Shown: in pieces, positions 9,749 to 18,923 of the stretch
Layout: the number at the start of each line of letters is the position of its first letter
Numbering within the stretch: position 1 is the first letter of the stretch
Assembly: GCA_963806495.1 (NCBI GenBank)
Contig: CAWDYA010000008.1
Location: forward strand, 1 to 64,000
DNA: 64,000 bases
Direction of reading: 5' to 3'
Source: CAWDYA01 sp963806495
Lineage (GTDB): Bacteria; Acidobacteriota; Polarisedimenticolia; JACPZX01; DASXTC01
Translations under genes and position numbers: made by a program
Notes under the pieces: model-generated
What the model saw: the letters and a program-made list of their open reading frames with translations, nothing else
Database searches by the model: none
Told to the model about the DNA's origin: nothing

Positions 9749-11019
9749 GCCCCTGTTAGCAAAATATTTCTATTCGGGGAATCTCCAAAGTCGCTGACCT
9801 GAAAGCACTTTCGGCCCCTGATGGCGGATTCGCGGCCCGTGCGCGGTTCGGCCGATTCACCTCCGTGGATGCCCTGCTCACGGGCGGTTCCATCGGGAGA
9901 CCCGTTCCCGATCCATTTCCCGATCGTCTCGAGGCCGTCCGGTCCGAGCCGTCCAGGCCCCCGATCGAGGTCCCGGCCTGTGATGACCTCCACCCGCCGG
10001 TCCCCGGCAGGTGCGGTTCCGTCCCATTCTCCGGCCACCACGATCACCGGCTTTCCGGCGGCGCGGGCCGCGCGGACCACGCCGGCCACCACCTTCCCCG
10101 ATCGGCTCTGGCTATCGCAGGATCCCTCGCCGGTCACCACCAGATCGCTTGACGCCTGGAGAGCGGAGTACCCCGCTTCCTCCATCAGGTACTCCGCGCC
10201 GGGCACCAGGCGGGCTCCCAAGAACGCCGCGCATCCCGTTCCCAGCCCCCCGGCCGCTCCCCCACCGGCCAGCGACGTCAGCGACCCGGGCGGAAGCCCC
10301 CTCAGGCGGCCCATCGCGGAGGCCAGCGCCTCGAGCCCCTCCTCGAGCAGCCCGATAGTCTCCGGCGCCGCGCCCTTCTGGGGACCGAACACCCGGGCGG
10401 CCCCCTCGACCCCGAGCATCGGATTGGGGACATCACACAGAGCCGTAATGTGTGCTGCCGGAAGCGTCGGATGCACGGTCGTCGCGTCGATCGCGTACAC
10501 CCGCGGCAAATAACGGGGCTCCGGCCCGACGTCGCGCCCGTCGGCATCGAGCAGCCGGAACCCGAGCGCCACCGCCATCCCCGCGCCCCCGTCCACCGTC
10601 GCGCTGCCGCCGAGGCCGATCACCAGGCGCGCCACCCCCGCGTCGAGCGCGTCGGCCACCGCCCGGCCGAGACCCCGGCTCGACGCCCGCATCGGATCCC
10701 AATCCAGCCCCGCGACGAGCTCGAGACCGATGAACCGCGCCGACTCGACCCACGCCGTCCCGTCGGGAGCGACCAGGTACTCCCCGCGCACCGGTCGGCC
10801 CGCAGGGCCGGGTGCCGTCAGCGACACTCGCTGCCCTCCCCGGCGCGACGCCACCACCTCGAGCGTCCCCTCCCCCCCGTCGGCCAGGGGCAGGGCGGAG
10901 ACCTCCACGGGAACGGGTGCCTGTCGAAGGCCGCGGCCGAGGTGCGCGCAAACCTCGGCCGCCGTGAAGGTGCCGCGGAACTTGTCGGGACAGAGCAGGA
11001 CCCGGACCGGGCGCACCAT
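9745..11019 (-). CDS. Glycerate kinase (GarK/GlxK type)
   Basis: 424 residues. It phosphorylates D-glycerate with ATP. The N-terminus (LLCPDKFRGTFTAAEV, then LPLADGGEGTLEVV) and the glycine-rich GLGGSATVDGGAGMA and LVVTGEGSCDSQSRSGK are typical of the type I glycerate kinase family. About 45 residues after DGLETIGKW have no family counterpart and look disordered, so the 3' end may be a read-through or an indel product. The ATG shares its first base with the glgC TGA (TGATG at 11017-11021 on the minus strand), so it is translated as the last gene of the glucan operon. This placement suggests a link between glycogen metabolism and lower glycolysis. Confidence 0.92.
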   Translation of the reverse strand: MVRPVRVLLCPDKFRGTFTAAEVCAHLGRGLRQAPVPVEVSALPLADGGEGTLEVVASRRGGQRVSLTAPGPAGRPVRGEYLVAPDGTAWVESARFIGLELVAGLDWDPMRASSRGLGRAVADALDAGVARLVIGLGGSATVDGGAGMAVALGFRLLDADGRDVGPEPRYLPRVYAIDATTVHPTLPAAHITALCDVPNPMLGVEGAARVFGPQKGAAPETIGLLEEGLEALASAMGRLRGLPPGSLTSLAGGGAAGGLGTGCAAFLGARLVPGAEYLMEEAGYSALQASSDLVVTGEGSCDSQSRSGKVVAGVVRAARAAGKPVIVVAGEWDGTAPAGDRRVEVITGRDLDRGPGRLGPDGLETIGKWIGNGSPDGTAREQGIHGGESAEPRTGRESAIRGRKCFQVSDFGDSPNRNILLTGA

Positions 11020-12272
11020 CAGGCCTCGGACAGATCGGCTCCCTTCGGGATCACCACGACGCCGCCGGGCGACAGGGTGAACCGGCGGGCGTCCGCCACG
11101 GGGTCGAGGCCGATCGACGTGCCGGGAGGGATCCGGACGTCCTTGTCAATGATGGCCCGGCGGATCCGGCAGTGCCGCCCCACCTCCACGCCGTCGAACA
11201 GGATCGAGTCCTCCACGCGGGCGTACGAGCGCACCCTCACGCCGCGCGAGAGGATCGAACGCTCGACGCGCCCGCCGCTGATGATGACGCCGTTGCTCAC
11301 CAGCGAGTCGAGCGCCATCCCGATGCGGGGCGGGCCTCCCTTCGAGCTCTCGTCGCCGGCGCCGCCCGCGAAGACCAGCTTGGCGGGCGGATCGAACGCC
11401 GGGTAGGTGCGGATCGGCCAGTCCCTGTCATAGAGGTTGAACTGCGGGTCCACCTGCACGAGATCCATGCTCGTCTCGTAGTAAGAGTCGAGCGTCCCGA
11501 TATCGCGCCAGTAGCTCTGCTGCTTCCCATTGCGGTCGACGAAACGGAACGAGTGGACATGATGCGAGTGGACCATCTCGGGGATGACGTTACGGCCGAA
11601 ATCGTGCTGGGTCGGCTTGCGTGCGTCCTCCACCACCGCCCGCACCAGCGCCTCCGTGCGGAAGATGTACACCCCCATGTTGATCAGGCAGACGGCATCG
11701 TTGCCCGGCACCGGCTTCGGCCGCTCCGGCTTCTCCTGAAAGCCGACGATCCGGCCCGTCTCGTTCACCTGCAGCACCCCGAACTGCTTCGCCGCCCGCT
11801 CCACCTCGGTCTCCACGACCGCCACCGTCAGGTCGGCGTTGCGGGCGCGGTGGGCTTCGTACATCTCCTCGTAGTCCATCTTGTACACGTGATCGCCCGA
11901 CAGGATGATCACGTGCTCGGGCCGCTCGGCCTCGAGGAAGAAGAGGTTCTGGTAGAGGGCGTCGGCCGTCCCCTGGTACCAGCGCTCCCCCATCCTCTGC
12001 TGCGGCGGCACGGTATCCAGGAACTCGCCCCGGTCGGGGCTGAAGATGTGCCAGGCGTGCCGCAGATGCCGCTCCAGCGAGTGGGACTTGTACTGCGTCA
12101 GCACGAGGATCCGCCGCAGGTCGGAGTTGAGGCAGTTCGAAAGGGTGAAATCGATGATCCGGAAGATCCCCCCGAAGGGCACCGCCGGCTTCGAGCGCTC
12201 CTTGGTGAGGGGGTAGAGCCGCTCGCCCTGTCCCCCTGCGAGGATGATGGTCAGGGGGTTGTCGCGCTTCAT
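11019..12272 (-). CDS. glgC: Glucose-1-phosphate adenylyltransferase GlgC
   Basis: 417 residues. It makes ADP-glucose from ATP and glucose-1-phosphate, the committed step of bacterial glycogen synthesis. The N-terminal nucleotidyltransferase motif LAGGQGERLYPLT is followed by RSKPAVPFGG, FQGTADALYQNL-type sequence (here WYQGTADALYQNL) and ILSGDHVYKMDY, then a left-handed beta-helix domain after about residue 290. The start overlaps the response-regulator stop as ATGA, and the stop overlaps the glycerate kinase start. Length is normal. Confidence 0.98.
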   Translation of the reverse strand: MKRDNPLTIILAGGQGERLYPLTKERSKPAVPFGGIFRIIDFTLSNCLNSDLRRILVLTQYKSHSLERHLRHAWHIFSPDRGEFLDTVPPQQRMGERWYQGTADALYQNLFFLEAERPEHVIILSGDHVYKMDYEEMYEAHRARNADLTVAVVETEVERAAKQFGVLQVNETGRIVGFQEKPERPKPVPGNDAVCLINMGVYIFRTEALVRAVVEDARKPTQHDFGRNVIPEMVHSHHVHSFRFVDRNGKQQSYWRDIGTLDSYYETSMDLVQVDPQFNLYDRDWPIRTYPAFDPPAKLVFAGGAGDESSKGGPPRIGMALDSLVSNGVIISGGRVERSILSRGVRVRSYARVEDSILFDGVEVGRHCRIRRAIIDKDVRIPPGTSIGLDPVADARRFTLSPGGVVVIPKGADLSEA

Positions 12273-12628
12273 TCCGGCTCTCCGATCAGATCGCGTATCG
12301 TGCGCTTCATCTCGGTCAGGTCGGACGACTTGATGAGATAGGCGTCGGCCGACCAGGAGAGAAACGAGTCACGATAGCTGGAGAACGCGGTGTTGAGGAT
12401 GACCCGGATCGAGTTGTCCTGTGAGAGGATGCGGCCCAGCGCCTCCAGCCCGTCCATACCGGGCATCTTGACGTCCAGCAGCACCAGATCCGGGCGCTCG
12501 GCCTCCAGAAGCGCCAGCGCCTCCTTCGCGTCGGCAGCGGTGCGGACCCTGTACCCCTCGTCGGTCAGCTCCTTCTCGTAGAACAGTCTCAGGTTCGCCT
12601 CGTCGTCAACCACGAAGATCGTCTTCAT
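12269..12628 (-). CDS. Single-domain response regulator (CheY-like)
   Basis: 119 residues made only of a receiver domain. The acidic pair D8-D9, phospho-acceptor D52 in LVLLDVKMPGMDG, the switch threonine in ILNTAF and the conserved lysine in YLIKSS are all present. There is no output domain, so it must act through protein contact. ATG 12626-12628 is chosen because it begins the conserved VVDDE core. A longer open frame upstream is only the antisense-phase reading of the kinase end. It overlaps the kinase stop by 23 nt and the glgC start by ATGA, so it is translationally locked between its kinase and the glycogen enzyme. Confidence 0.95.
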   Translation of the reverse strand: MKTIFVVDDEANLRLFYEKELTDEGYRVRTAADAKEALALLEAERPDLVLLDVKMPGMDGLEALGRILSQDNSIRVILNTAFSSYRDSFLSWSADAYLIKSSDLTEMKRTIRDLIGEPE

Positions 12629-14183
12629 CGTCCGATGACTCCCGCCGGGTAGGAAGACAGAGGCGGAACACGGTGCCACCCCCCTCCTCCGAATCGAATG
12701 TGAGCGTGGCGTGGTTGAGGGCCGCGATCCGGGCCGCGATGGCGAGCCCGAGCCCGGAGCCCTCGGGTTTCGTGCTGAAGAACGACTCGAAGATTCGCTG
12801 GCGGTGGCCCTCGGGGATCCCGGGCCCCGTGTCCGCGATCGAGACACGGACATGGTTGTCCCCCGCCTCGGTGCTCAGGGTCAGCCGGTCCTGCCCGGGA
12901 GCGGCCGGCTCCTTCCACGGAGACCGCTGCGACTTCATCGCCTGCACGGCGTTGATGATCAGATTGGTGAGCACCTGGTGGATCTGGTCCCGGTTGACCT
13001 GCACCGGCGGCAGGCCGTCGCCGAGCCGTCGCTCCACGGTGATCCCCGCCGACTTGATCACCGGCAGGTGGCGCAGCAGCTCACCCTCCACCATCTCGTT
13101 GGCGTCGCATGATTCCATGCGCATCTCCGGCTTCACGTAGTCGAGGATCTCGGCGACGATGTTCTCCAGCCGGCGCACCTCGTCGCGGATGATCTCCAGG
13201 TATCGCTTCCGCGAGGGGTCGGCTTCGACGTCCTTCAGCAGCGTCTGGGAGAAGCCGCCGATCGTGACCAGCGGCTGGCGGATCTCGTGGGCCACCTTGG
13301 CCGCCATCTCGCCGATCGCCGACAGCTTCTCCATGGCGATCAGCCGGCGCTGGTTCTCCCTCAGCGCCTGGTTGGCGAGACGCAGTTCCTCGAGCCGGTC
13401 GAACAGCTCGGCCTTGTACGCCTCGAGCCGTCCGACGTTCACCTGGACCTGCTCCTGCAGGTGGCGTCTCAGCGAGATGTCCCTGTAGATGATCGAGCGG
13501 CCGAGAAGACCACCGGAGGAATCGCGCATCACGGTGACGGTCAGGTCGACCTCGACGGGGCGACCGCCCCGGGCGAGCCGGACGGTCTCGAAATTCCTGA
13601 GCGCGCCCTGCTGTCTCAGGATCTCCTCGATCCGCTCGAGCTCCCCTTCCTCGCGCAGGTCCTGCGGGACCAGGAGGACATAGGGCCGGCCCACCACCTC
13701 GTCGGCGGTGTACTCGAACATCCTCTCCGCCCCGCGGTTCCAGTATCGGATCACGCCGGCGGTATCGATGCTCAGGATGGCATCGTAAGACTCCTCCACC
13801 CCGCGCGAGAGGTACAGCTCGTGCCGGCGCCGCTCCCGCTCGCCGCGGATTTCCACGGTGCAGTCCACGTAGAGACGCAACGTCGCCCCCTCCCACGGCG
13901 CGCTCAGCATTCTGAGGAAGCGGTCGGAGGCGTCGCGCGGAGAGACCACACCGGTCGTGCCTGGCGCGTCGGAATCGAAGGCCGAGGTGAGAAGATCGTC
14001 GACGAGCGCTCCCGACGGCGGGCCGGGCAGCGCGTCCCTGACGAGCGCGTCGAACGCCCGGTTGCTCCAGGTGATCCCCCCGCCGGCGTCGGTCAGGACC
14101 GCTGCGATCCCCGAGCTGCTCAGCCCGTCGCCGAGCTGATCGAGGAGGCTCCCGGACGCGGCGCCGGCGAGGGCTTCATCCAT
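12606..14183 (-). CDS. Cytosolic PAS-domain sensor histidine kinase (NtrB-like)
   Basis: 525 residues from ATG 14181-14183, which forms an ATGGATGA overlap with the glgA stop. No membrane segment is visible. There are two PAS-like domains (about 20-105 and 125-245; the second contains SIDTAGVIRYWNRGAERMF), a coiled linker, the HisKA box with the phospho-histidine in AAKVAHEIRQPL, the N box LTNLIINAVQAM, and G boxes ADTGPGIPEG and GSGLGLAI. It would autophosphorylate in response to a cytosolic signal and pass phosphate to the adjacent receiver. The signal is unknown. Operon position suggests carbon or energy state. Confidence 0.95.
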   Translation of the reverse strand: MDEALAGAASGSLLDQLGDGLSSSGIAAVLTDAGGGITWSNRAFDALVRDALPGPPSGALVDDLLTSAFDSDAPGTTGVVSPRDASDRFLRMLSAPWEGATLRLYVDCTVEIRGERERRRHELYLSRGVEESYDAILSIDTAGVIRYWNRGAERMFEYTADEVVGRPYVLLVPQDLREEGELERIEEILRQQGALRNFETVRLARGGRPVEVDLTVTVMRDSSGGLLGRSIIYRDISLRRHLQEQVQVNVGRLEAYKAELFDRLEELRLANQALRENQRRLIAMEKLSAIGEMAAKVAHEIRQPLVTIGGFSQTLLKDVEADPSRKRYLEIIRDEVRRLENIVAEILDYVKPEMRMESCDANEMVEGELLRHLPVIKSAGITVERRLGDGLPPVQVNRDQIHQVLTNLIINAVQAMKSQRSPWKEPAAPGQDRLTLSTEAGDNHVRVSIADTGPGIPEGHRQRIFESFFSTKPEGSGLGLAIAARIAALNHATLTFDSEEGGGTVFRLCLPTRRESSDDEDDLRG

Positions 14184-15648
14184 GGTGCGTGGATGCCGCG
14201 AGACGGTCGCGCGCCCGCTCGAACGCGGCGCCATACAGTCTCGCGTACACCGCGGCGGAGCGGCTCCAGGAATGATCCTCTCGCATGCCCGCCTTCATCA
14301 GCCGGGCCCAGCCGGCCCGGTCGTTGAAAGCCGTGAGGGCCCGGTCGATGGCAGCCGTCATCGCCGCGGCGTCGTAGTCGGAGAAGACGAAGCCGTTGGC
14401 CGCCTCGCCGCCCGACTCCTCCTCGCGGACCGTGTCGGCGAGCCCGCCGGTGGATCGGACCACGGGCACCGTGCCGTAGGCGAGGCTGTACATCTGGTTG
14501 AGCCCGCACGGTTCGTATTTCGACGGCATCAGGAACATGTCGGAGCCGGCCTCGATCAGGTGGGCCAGCTTCTCGTCGAACCCGATACGGGCCGCGACCC
14601 TGTCCGGGTGGGCGGCCTGCGCCTCGGTGAGCATCTTCACGTACTGCTCCTCGCCCGCTCCGAGCACCACCAGCTTGAGATCCCGCTTCATGAGATCGGG
14701 CAGCGCCTTCTCCAGCAGGTCGAACCCCTTCTGCTCGGTCAGCCGGGAGATCATCCCGATCACCGGCACCCGCTTGCGCCCGACCGGCAGTCCCATGGTC
14801 TTGAGAAGCTGTGAGCGGCACTTCGTCTTGCCGGCCGTCTTCGCCGCGTCGAAATGGTGCTCGAGGTGCCTGTCGCTCGACGGGTTCCAGTAGCTGTCGT
14901 CGATCCCGTTGAGCACGCCATGCAGATCGCTGCGGCGGGTCGTCAGGACGCCCTCGAGCCCGCACCCCTGCTCGGGCGTGCAGATCTCGTCGGCATACGT
15001 CGGGCTGACCGTGGTGATCACGTCCGAGAAGGTGAGCCCCACCTTCATGAAGTTGAGCTTCCCCCAGAATTCGAACGGGCTGGTCGGGTAGAACAGCGAA
15101 CGGTCGAACCCGGCCATATCGAGCGTCTCGGGCGGAAACAAACCCTGGTAGGCGAGATTGTGGATGGTGTACAGCGTCCCCGTGGACTGGAAGGACGCGT
15201 CCTCGGGCGGCGCCAGCTTGAGATAGGCCGGGATCAGCCCGGTCTGGTGATCGTGGCAGTGGATCACGTCCGGCGTGAAACCGACCGCGCGCAGCAGCGC
15301 CAGCGCCTGCTTCTGGAAATAGATGAACCGCTCGGCGTTGTCGGGGTATCCGAGACCCGTCTTCGGGTCGTTGTAGATCCCGGGGCGGCCGAAGTGCTGC
15401 TCGCTCTCGATCAGATAGACGGTGACGGTCGCGCCGCCGCTTTCGATCTCCGTGATCGTGGCCCCCGGGAAGGCCGCCACGCCGCGGGGCTCCGTGTCAC
15501 CCAGAGGAACGGTCGCGTATCGGGGCAGGATCACCCGGATCTCGTGCCCCATACGCACCAGCGCGGGCGACAGCGCGCCCACGACGTCGGCCAGCCCGCC
15601 GACCTTCGCCAGCGGCGCCATCTCGGTGGCAATCATCGCGATCTTCAG
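14176..15648 (-). CDS. glgA: Glycogen synthase GlgA (starch synthase, ADP-glucose type)
   Basis: About 490 residues, GT5 family. It elongates alpha-1,4-glucan from ADP-glucose. The N-terminal KIAMIATEMAPLAKVGGLADVVGAL contains the KxGGL substrate loop, and the C-terminal half has SRLTEQKGFDLL and the nucleotide-binding ESGSDMFLMPSKYEPCGLNQMYSLAYGT-type region (here EAGSDMFLMPS, YEPCGLNQM). The codon at the normal family start is CTG (15646-15648), which overlaps the galT TGA as CTGA and has GGAG eight bases upstream. The nearest ATG (15634-15636) would cut off most of the first beta strand. I place the start at CTG with doubt. Confidence 0.95.
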   Translation of the reverse strand: MKIAMIATEMAPLAKVGGLADVVGALSPALVRMGHEIRVILPRYATVPLGDTEPRGVAAFPGATITEIESGGATVTVYLIESEQHFGRPGIYNDPKTGLGYPDNAERFIYFQKQALALLRAVGFTPDVIHCHDHQTGLIPAYLKLAPPEDASFQSTGTLYTIHNLAYQGLFPPETLDMAGFDRSLFYPTSPFEFWGKLNFMKVGLTFSDVITTVSPTYADEICTPEQGCGLEGVLTTRRSDLHGVLNGIDDSYWNPSSDRHLEHHFDAAKTAGKTKCRSQLLKTMGLPVGRKRVPVIGMISRLTEQKGFDLLEKALPDLMKRDLKLVVLGAGEEQYVKMLTEAQAAHPDRVAARIGFDEKLAHLIEAGSDMFLMPSKYEPCGLNQMYSLAYGTVPVVRSTGGLADTVREEESGGEAANGFVFSDYDAAAMTAAIDRALTAFNDRAGWARLMKAGMREDHSWSRSAAVYARLYGAAFERARDRLAASTHHG

Positions 15649-16676
15649 AGCTCTATCTCCTTCAGGAATCGGGCCGCCTCCTCGGGGGCGGTCGGGTTGA
15701 TATAGAAGCCTGTTCCCCACTCGAACCCGGCGACCTTCGTCAAGCGCGGCAGGATCTCGACGTGCCAGTGGTAGTCGAACGGGAGGCTCTCCCAGTAATG
15801 GGAACGTTTCTGCATCGTCTCGGTGTTGGGCGCCGTGTGGAACATGAAGTTGTACGGCGGGTCCCTGAGCGCTCGCTTGAGCCGTGACAGGACGTCCTTG
15901 AGGGCGCGCGCGAGCCCCTCCACCTCGTCTCCCTCGATGTCGACGAGGCGGTGCCGGTGCCTGCGCGGCGCCAGCATCACCTCGAACGGGAAACGCGAGG
16001 CGTACGGGGTGAAGGCGACATACTGGTCGTCGAGGTACACCACGCGGCGCCCCTCGCTGATCTCCTGATCGATGATGTCGCAGAACAGGCAGCGCTCCTT
16101 GAGCTGATGGTGGGCCTTGGCAGCCTCGAGCTCCATCGCCACGGTGCGCGGCGTCACGGGTGTGGCGATGATCTGCGTATGGGTGTGCGCCAGGGACGCC
16201 CCCGCCGTTGCCCCGTGGTTCTTGAAGATCAGGATGTATTTGAACCGCCGGTCGTTGAGCAGATCGCCGTGCCGCTCGCGGTACAGATCCACCACGTGCG
16301 TGAACCGGTCAACGGGCATGTCGGCGAGCGAGAGCTTGTGCTCGGGGGTTTCGACGATCACCTCGTGCGCGCCGATTCCCTGCATACGGTCGTAGATCCC
16401 CATCCCCCGGCGCTCGAGGTCGCCCTCGATCATCAGCGCCGGGAACTTGTTCGGGATGACGCGCACCTGCCAGCCGGGCGTGTTGGGCGCCGAGCCGTTG
16501 TCGCGCAGGGCCGTGATCTCCGGCGGGGTCTTGTCCTCATGACCCGGGCAGAAGGGGCAGAACGCGCCCTCGGCGATCCCGCCCTGGTCCTGCAGGAAGT
16601 CGTTGGGACGCTTGCTTCGGTCGGTGGCGATGATCACCCACCGGTGCTGGATCGGGTCGTGGCGCAACTCGGACAT
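15645..16676 (-). CDS. galT: Galactose-1-phosphate uridylyltransferase family protein
   Basis: 343 residues of the HIT superfamily. The active-site motif is SLAHTHTQI with nucleophile H166. Zinc ligands appear in CPFCPGHE and CLFCDI. Classical GalT swaps UMP between UDP-glucose and galactose-1-phosphate. Because the gene sits in an ADP-glucose operon without galK or galE, it could instead be an ADP-glucose phosphorylase-like or other hexose-1-phosphate nucleotidyltransferase, a known related branch. Its ATG is 53 nt downstream of the GH57 stop. Confidence 0.92.
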   Translation of the reverse strand: MSELRHDPIQHRWVIIATDRSKRPNDFLQDQGGIAEGAFCPFCPGHEDKTPPEITALRDNGSAPNTPGWQVRVIPNKFPALMIEGDLERRGMGIYDRMQGIGAHEVIVETPEHKLSLADMPVDRFTHVVDLYRERHGDLLNDRRFKYILIFKNHGATAGASLAHTHTQIIATPVTPRTVAMELEAAKAHHQLKERCLFCDIIDQEISEGRRVVYLDDQYVAFTPYASRFPFEVMLAPRRHRHRLVDIEGDEVEGLARALKDVLSRLKRALRDPPYNFMFHTAPNTETMQKRSHYWESLPFDYHWHVEILPRLTKVAGFEWGTGFYINPTAPEEAARFLKEIEL

Positions 16677-16729
16677 GGATGGATTGGTCTCCGCAAGTCG
16701 TTATTATGGCATACGCCGCACGGGGTGGC

Positions 16730-18835
16730 TCAGACGCTCCAGTCCGGCGGCTCCTCGGGTGAGAAGGCGATGACACCCTCCCGCGGCAGGCGCTGGACCA
16801 CTCCCCCCGCGCCCTCCAGCGAGACGGACAATTCTACAGGACCGGCGGCCTGAAGGGGAATCTCCACCTCCAGCACCCTGCCGGCACCGAAACGCGCGGT
16901 CGGATCCTCGCACACGACCCGCCCCGCCTCGAGCCGGAACGGGATCGTGATGGATCGTGGGGCGGTGAGGCCGACCACCAGCCGGCCCGGATCGACCGAC
17001 GCGAGCAGGCCGGCCAGGTCTCCGCGGTCCGGGTCGACCCGGACGAACAGCGAGCGCCCATCGGTACCGAATGCGACCCGGCGGATCAGCCCCGCGCCCT
17101 CGTGCATCGCTCCCTGCGCGGCCCCGGCATCACACTCTCCGGCGCCGAGCCACTCGAACCAGTCGCTGATGACGCCGTCGAGCTCGGGGCGGACCGGCCC
17201 GGTCGGCAGGCTCCAGGCGCGCACGCGCGTCCTTCGGATCGGCTCGTCGAGCGTGCGAGGCGGCTCGGCCCCCACCGCCTCGTAGCAGGCGCGAACCAGC
17301 TCGCGAAACGCGGCATCGAAGATGGCGTCCTGCTCGGAGGTGTGATCGTCGCCCAGCCACCAGAACCAGTCGCTCCCCTGCGCCGCCGCCAGGCTCCGCC
17401 AGACCGGCTCGGCGGAAAACGGCTTCGGCCCCGGGCCATGCCCCAGCGTCTCCGCCACCTTGTTGCGTGCCGCGGAGAGCAGCTCCCAGGCGCGGTTCTT
17501 CTCGGGATGCCCGATCCACGTGGTGAGGCTGCCCCCTATCCAGGAGCCCGCTCGCAGGCCTTCGAGCCGTGCCGGCTCCCCGGCGGCCTCGAGGGCGCCG
17601 GAGAATGTCACCGTCTCGATGTCGTCGGCCGACGTCAGGGCACCGTAGAGGGCTCGAAGGAACGGCGCGCCGTTGTCCGGGTAGTACTCCCACGCGTTCT
17701 CGCCGTCGAGGATGACGCTCACCACCGCGCCGGGGGCCCGCTCGCCGATGCGCCTGAGGCGCGAGAGGAAATCCGCCACGGCCCGCTCGGGTCGCCAGGT
17801 GGCGTAGGTGAAACCGATCCGATCCGAGAGCTTCCGGTCGCGGAAGAAAAGCGCGGGGCTGTCGGCGCCCGCGGGCTCGAGACGCCAGGGGCGGTAGATC
17901 AGGCCCGCGTCGTCGGCAGAGCGCACCGACGCCCGCAGCACCGCCTCGTCCGAAGCGGCCCAGCGGATCCCGCAACGGCCCAGGATGGCCACCGTCTCGA
18001 CGCTGAGGCTCCCCTCCGAAGGCCACATGCCGGCCGGGGGCGATCCGAACCGCGCCGCGTGCGACGCAACCGCCTCGCGCACCTGCGCCTCGGCATCCTC
18101 CGGGTGGGCGTACGGAAGGCCCGGCAGCGGCAGATCCGGCACCGCCTCGCGCGCGGAGGCGACATCGCACAGCAACGGCAGGATCGGATGGTAGTAGGGA
18201 GAGCACGACAGCTCGGCGAGCCCTCGATCCTGCAGCCGGCGGTGCATCGGGATCGCCTCGCCGATGAACTCGTGCAGCATCGCCAGCAGCGCGGTCTTCT
18301 CCGCTTCGGTGAACCCGCTCGCCTTGCGGAACAGCTCGCGGATCTCCGGCCGGGCCCGCAGCGTGGGGCCGCACCAGGCCAGGTGGAACCAGACCTGGAG
18401 GTCGCGCAGGTCGCCCGCGCCGAAGCGGGGCAGCGCGTCCCGGTAGGTCGTGTCGCGCCGCTTCGGCCCGCGGCGGTGGTAAAGAGCCGCGTAGCGCGGC
18501 CAGGGGGCGATGAGCGTGCGGTACGGGACGCTGAAGAACAGATCCAGCATCAGCAGCCGCTCGGCCTCGTCGAGATCAGCGGCAGGACGGCGCGCGAGAT
18601 CGATCACCGCGTCGATCGCTCCGCCCGCGACGTAGTCATCGATCTGATCCAGCAGCGAGGGGACGAGATTGAAGGTGACGCGCAGCCCCGGGAACTCCGA
18701 CACCAGCGCGGCCATGTCGTAGTAATCCTTCAAGGCGTGCAGGCGGACCCAGGGCAGCGCGTAGCGCCCCGTCCTCGGGCTCCGGTACAGCGGCTGATGC
18801 TGGTGCCAGAGGATCGCGACCTTGATGGGGATCAC
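16730..18835 (-). CDS. Glycoside hydrolase family 57 protein (alpha-amylase / glucanotransferase type)
   Basis: 701 residues from GTG 18833-18835. The conserved GH57 regions appear in order: LWHQHQPLY near the N-terminus, the region around MWPSEGSLSVE (containing the probable nucleophile glutamate), and VILDGENAWEYY with the acid/base aspartate. A C-terminal beta-rich domain of about 200 residues follows. It acts on alpha-glucans, either degrading or transferring. No signal peptide is seen, so it is cytosolic. Residues upstream of this GTG in the open frame are unlike the family. The promoter -10 box lies only six bases upstream, so the mRNA is predicted to be leaderless. It is first gene of the glucan operon. 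Confidence 0.93.
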   Translation of the reverse strand: MIPIKVAILWHQHQPLYRSPRTGRYALPWVRLHALKDYYDMAALVSEFPGLRVTFNLVPSLLDQIDDYVAGGAIDAVIDLARRPAADLDEAERLLMLDLFFSVPYRTLIAPWPRYAALYHRRGPKRRDTTYRDALPRFGAGDLRDLQVWFHLAWCGPTLRARPEIRELFRKASGFTEAEKTALLAMLHEFIGEAIPMHRRLQDRGLAELSCSPYYHPILPLLCDVASAREAVPDLPLPGLPYAHPEDAEAQVREAVASHAARFGSPPAGMWPSEGSLSVETVAILGRCGIRWAASDEAVLRASVRSADDAGLIYRPWRLEPAGADSPALFFRDRKLSDRIGFTYATWRPERAVADFLSRLRRIGERAPGAVVSVILDGENAWEYYPDNGAPFLRALYGALTSADDIETVTFSGALEAAGEPARLEGLRAGSWIGGSLTTWIGHPEKNRAWELLSAARNKVAETLGHGPGPKPFSAEPVWRSLAAAQGSDWFWWLGDDHTSEQDAIFDAAFRELVRACYEAVGAEPPRTLDEPIRRTRVRAWSLPTGPVRPELDGVISDWFEWLGAGECDAGAAQGAMHEGAGLIRRVAFGTDGRSLFVRVDPDRGDLAGLLASVDPGRLVVGLTAPRSITIPFRLEAGRVVCEDPTARFGAGRVLEVEIPLQAAGPVELSVSLEGAGGVVQRLPREGVIAFSPEEPPDWSV

Positions 18836-18841
18836 GCGCGA

Positions 18842-18870
18842 AGTATATGGACGCCCCCGGACACGGTCAA
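18842..18870 (-). promoter_or_regulatory. Sigma-70 promoter for the GH57-glucan operon (leaderless start predicted)
   Basis: On the minus strand -35 TTGACC (18865-18870), 17-bp spacer, -10 TATACT (18842-18847). The transcription start should fall at about 18834-18836, on or next to the GTG start codon at 18835. No Shine-Dalgarno precedes that GTG. Confidence 0.7.
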
Positions 18871-18876
18871 TATAAT
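18848..18876 (+). promoter_or_regulatory. Sigma-70 promoter for the PmtA-like methyltransferase
   Basis: -35 TGGACG (18848-18853), 17-bp spacer, perfect -10 TATAAT (18871-18876). It occupies the same DNA as the minus-strand promoter, offset by six bases, so the two cannot be occupied by polymerase together. The leader to ATG 18924 is about 40 nt and contains AGGAGGA. Confidence 0.65.
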
Positions 18877-18923
18877 GAGGGAGCCGTCCCGCACTCCACG
18901 AACCCGATATCGCAGGAGGAAGA

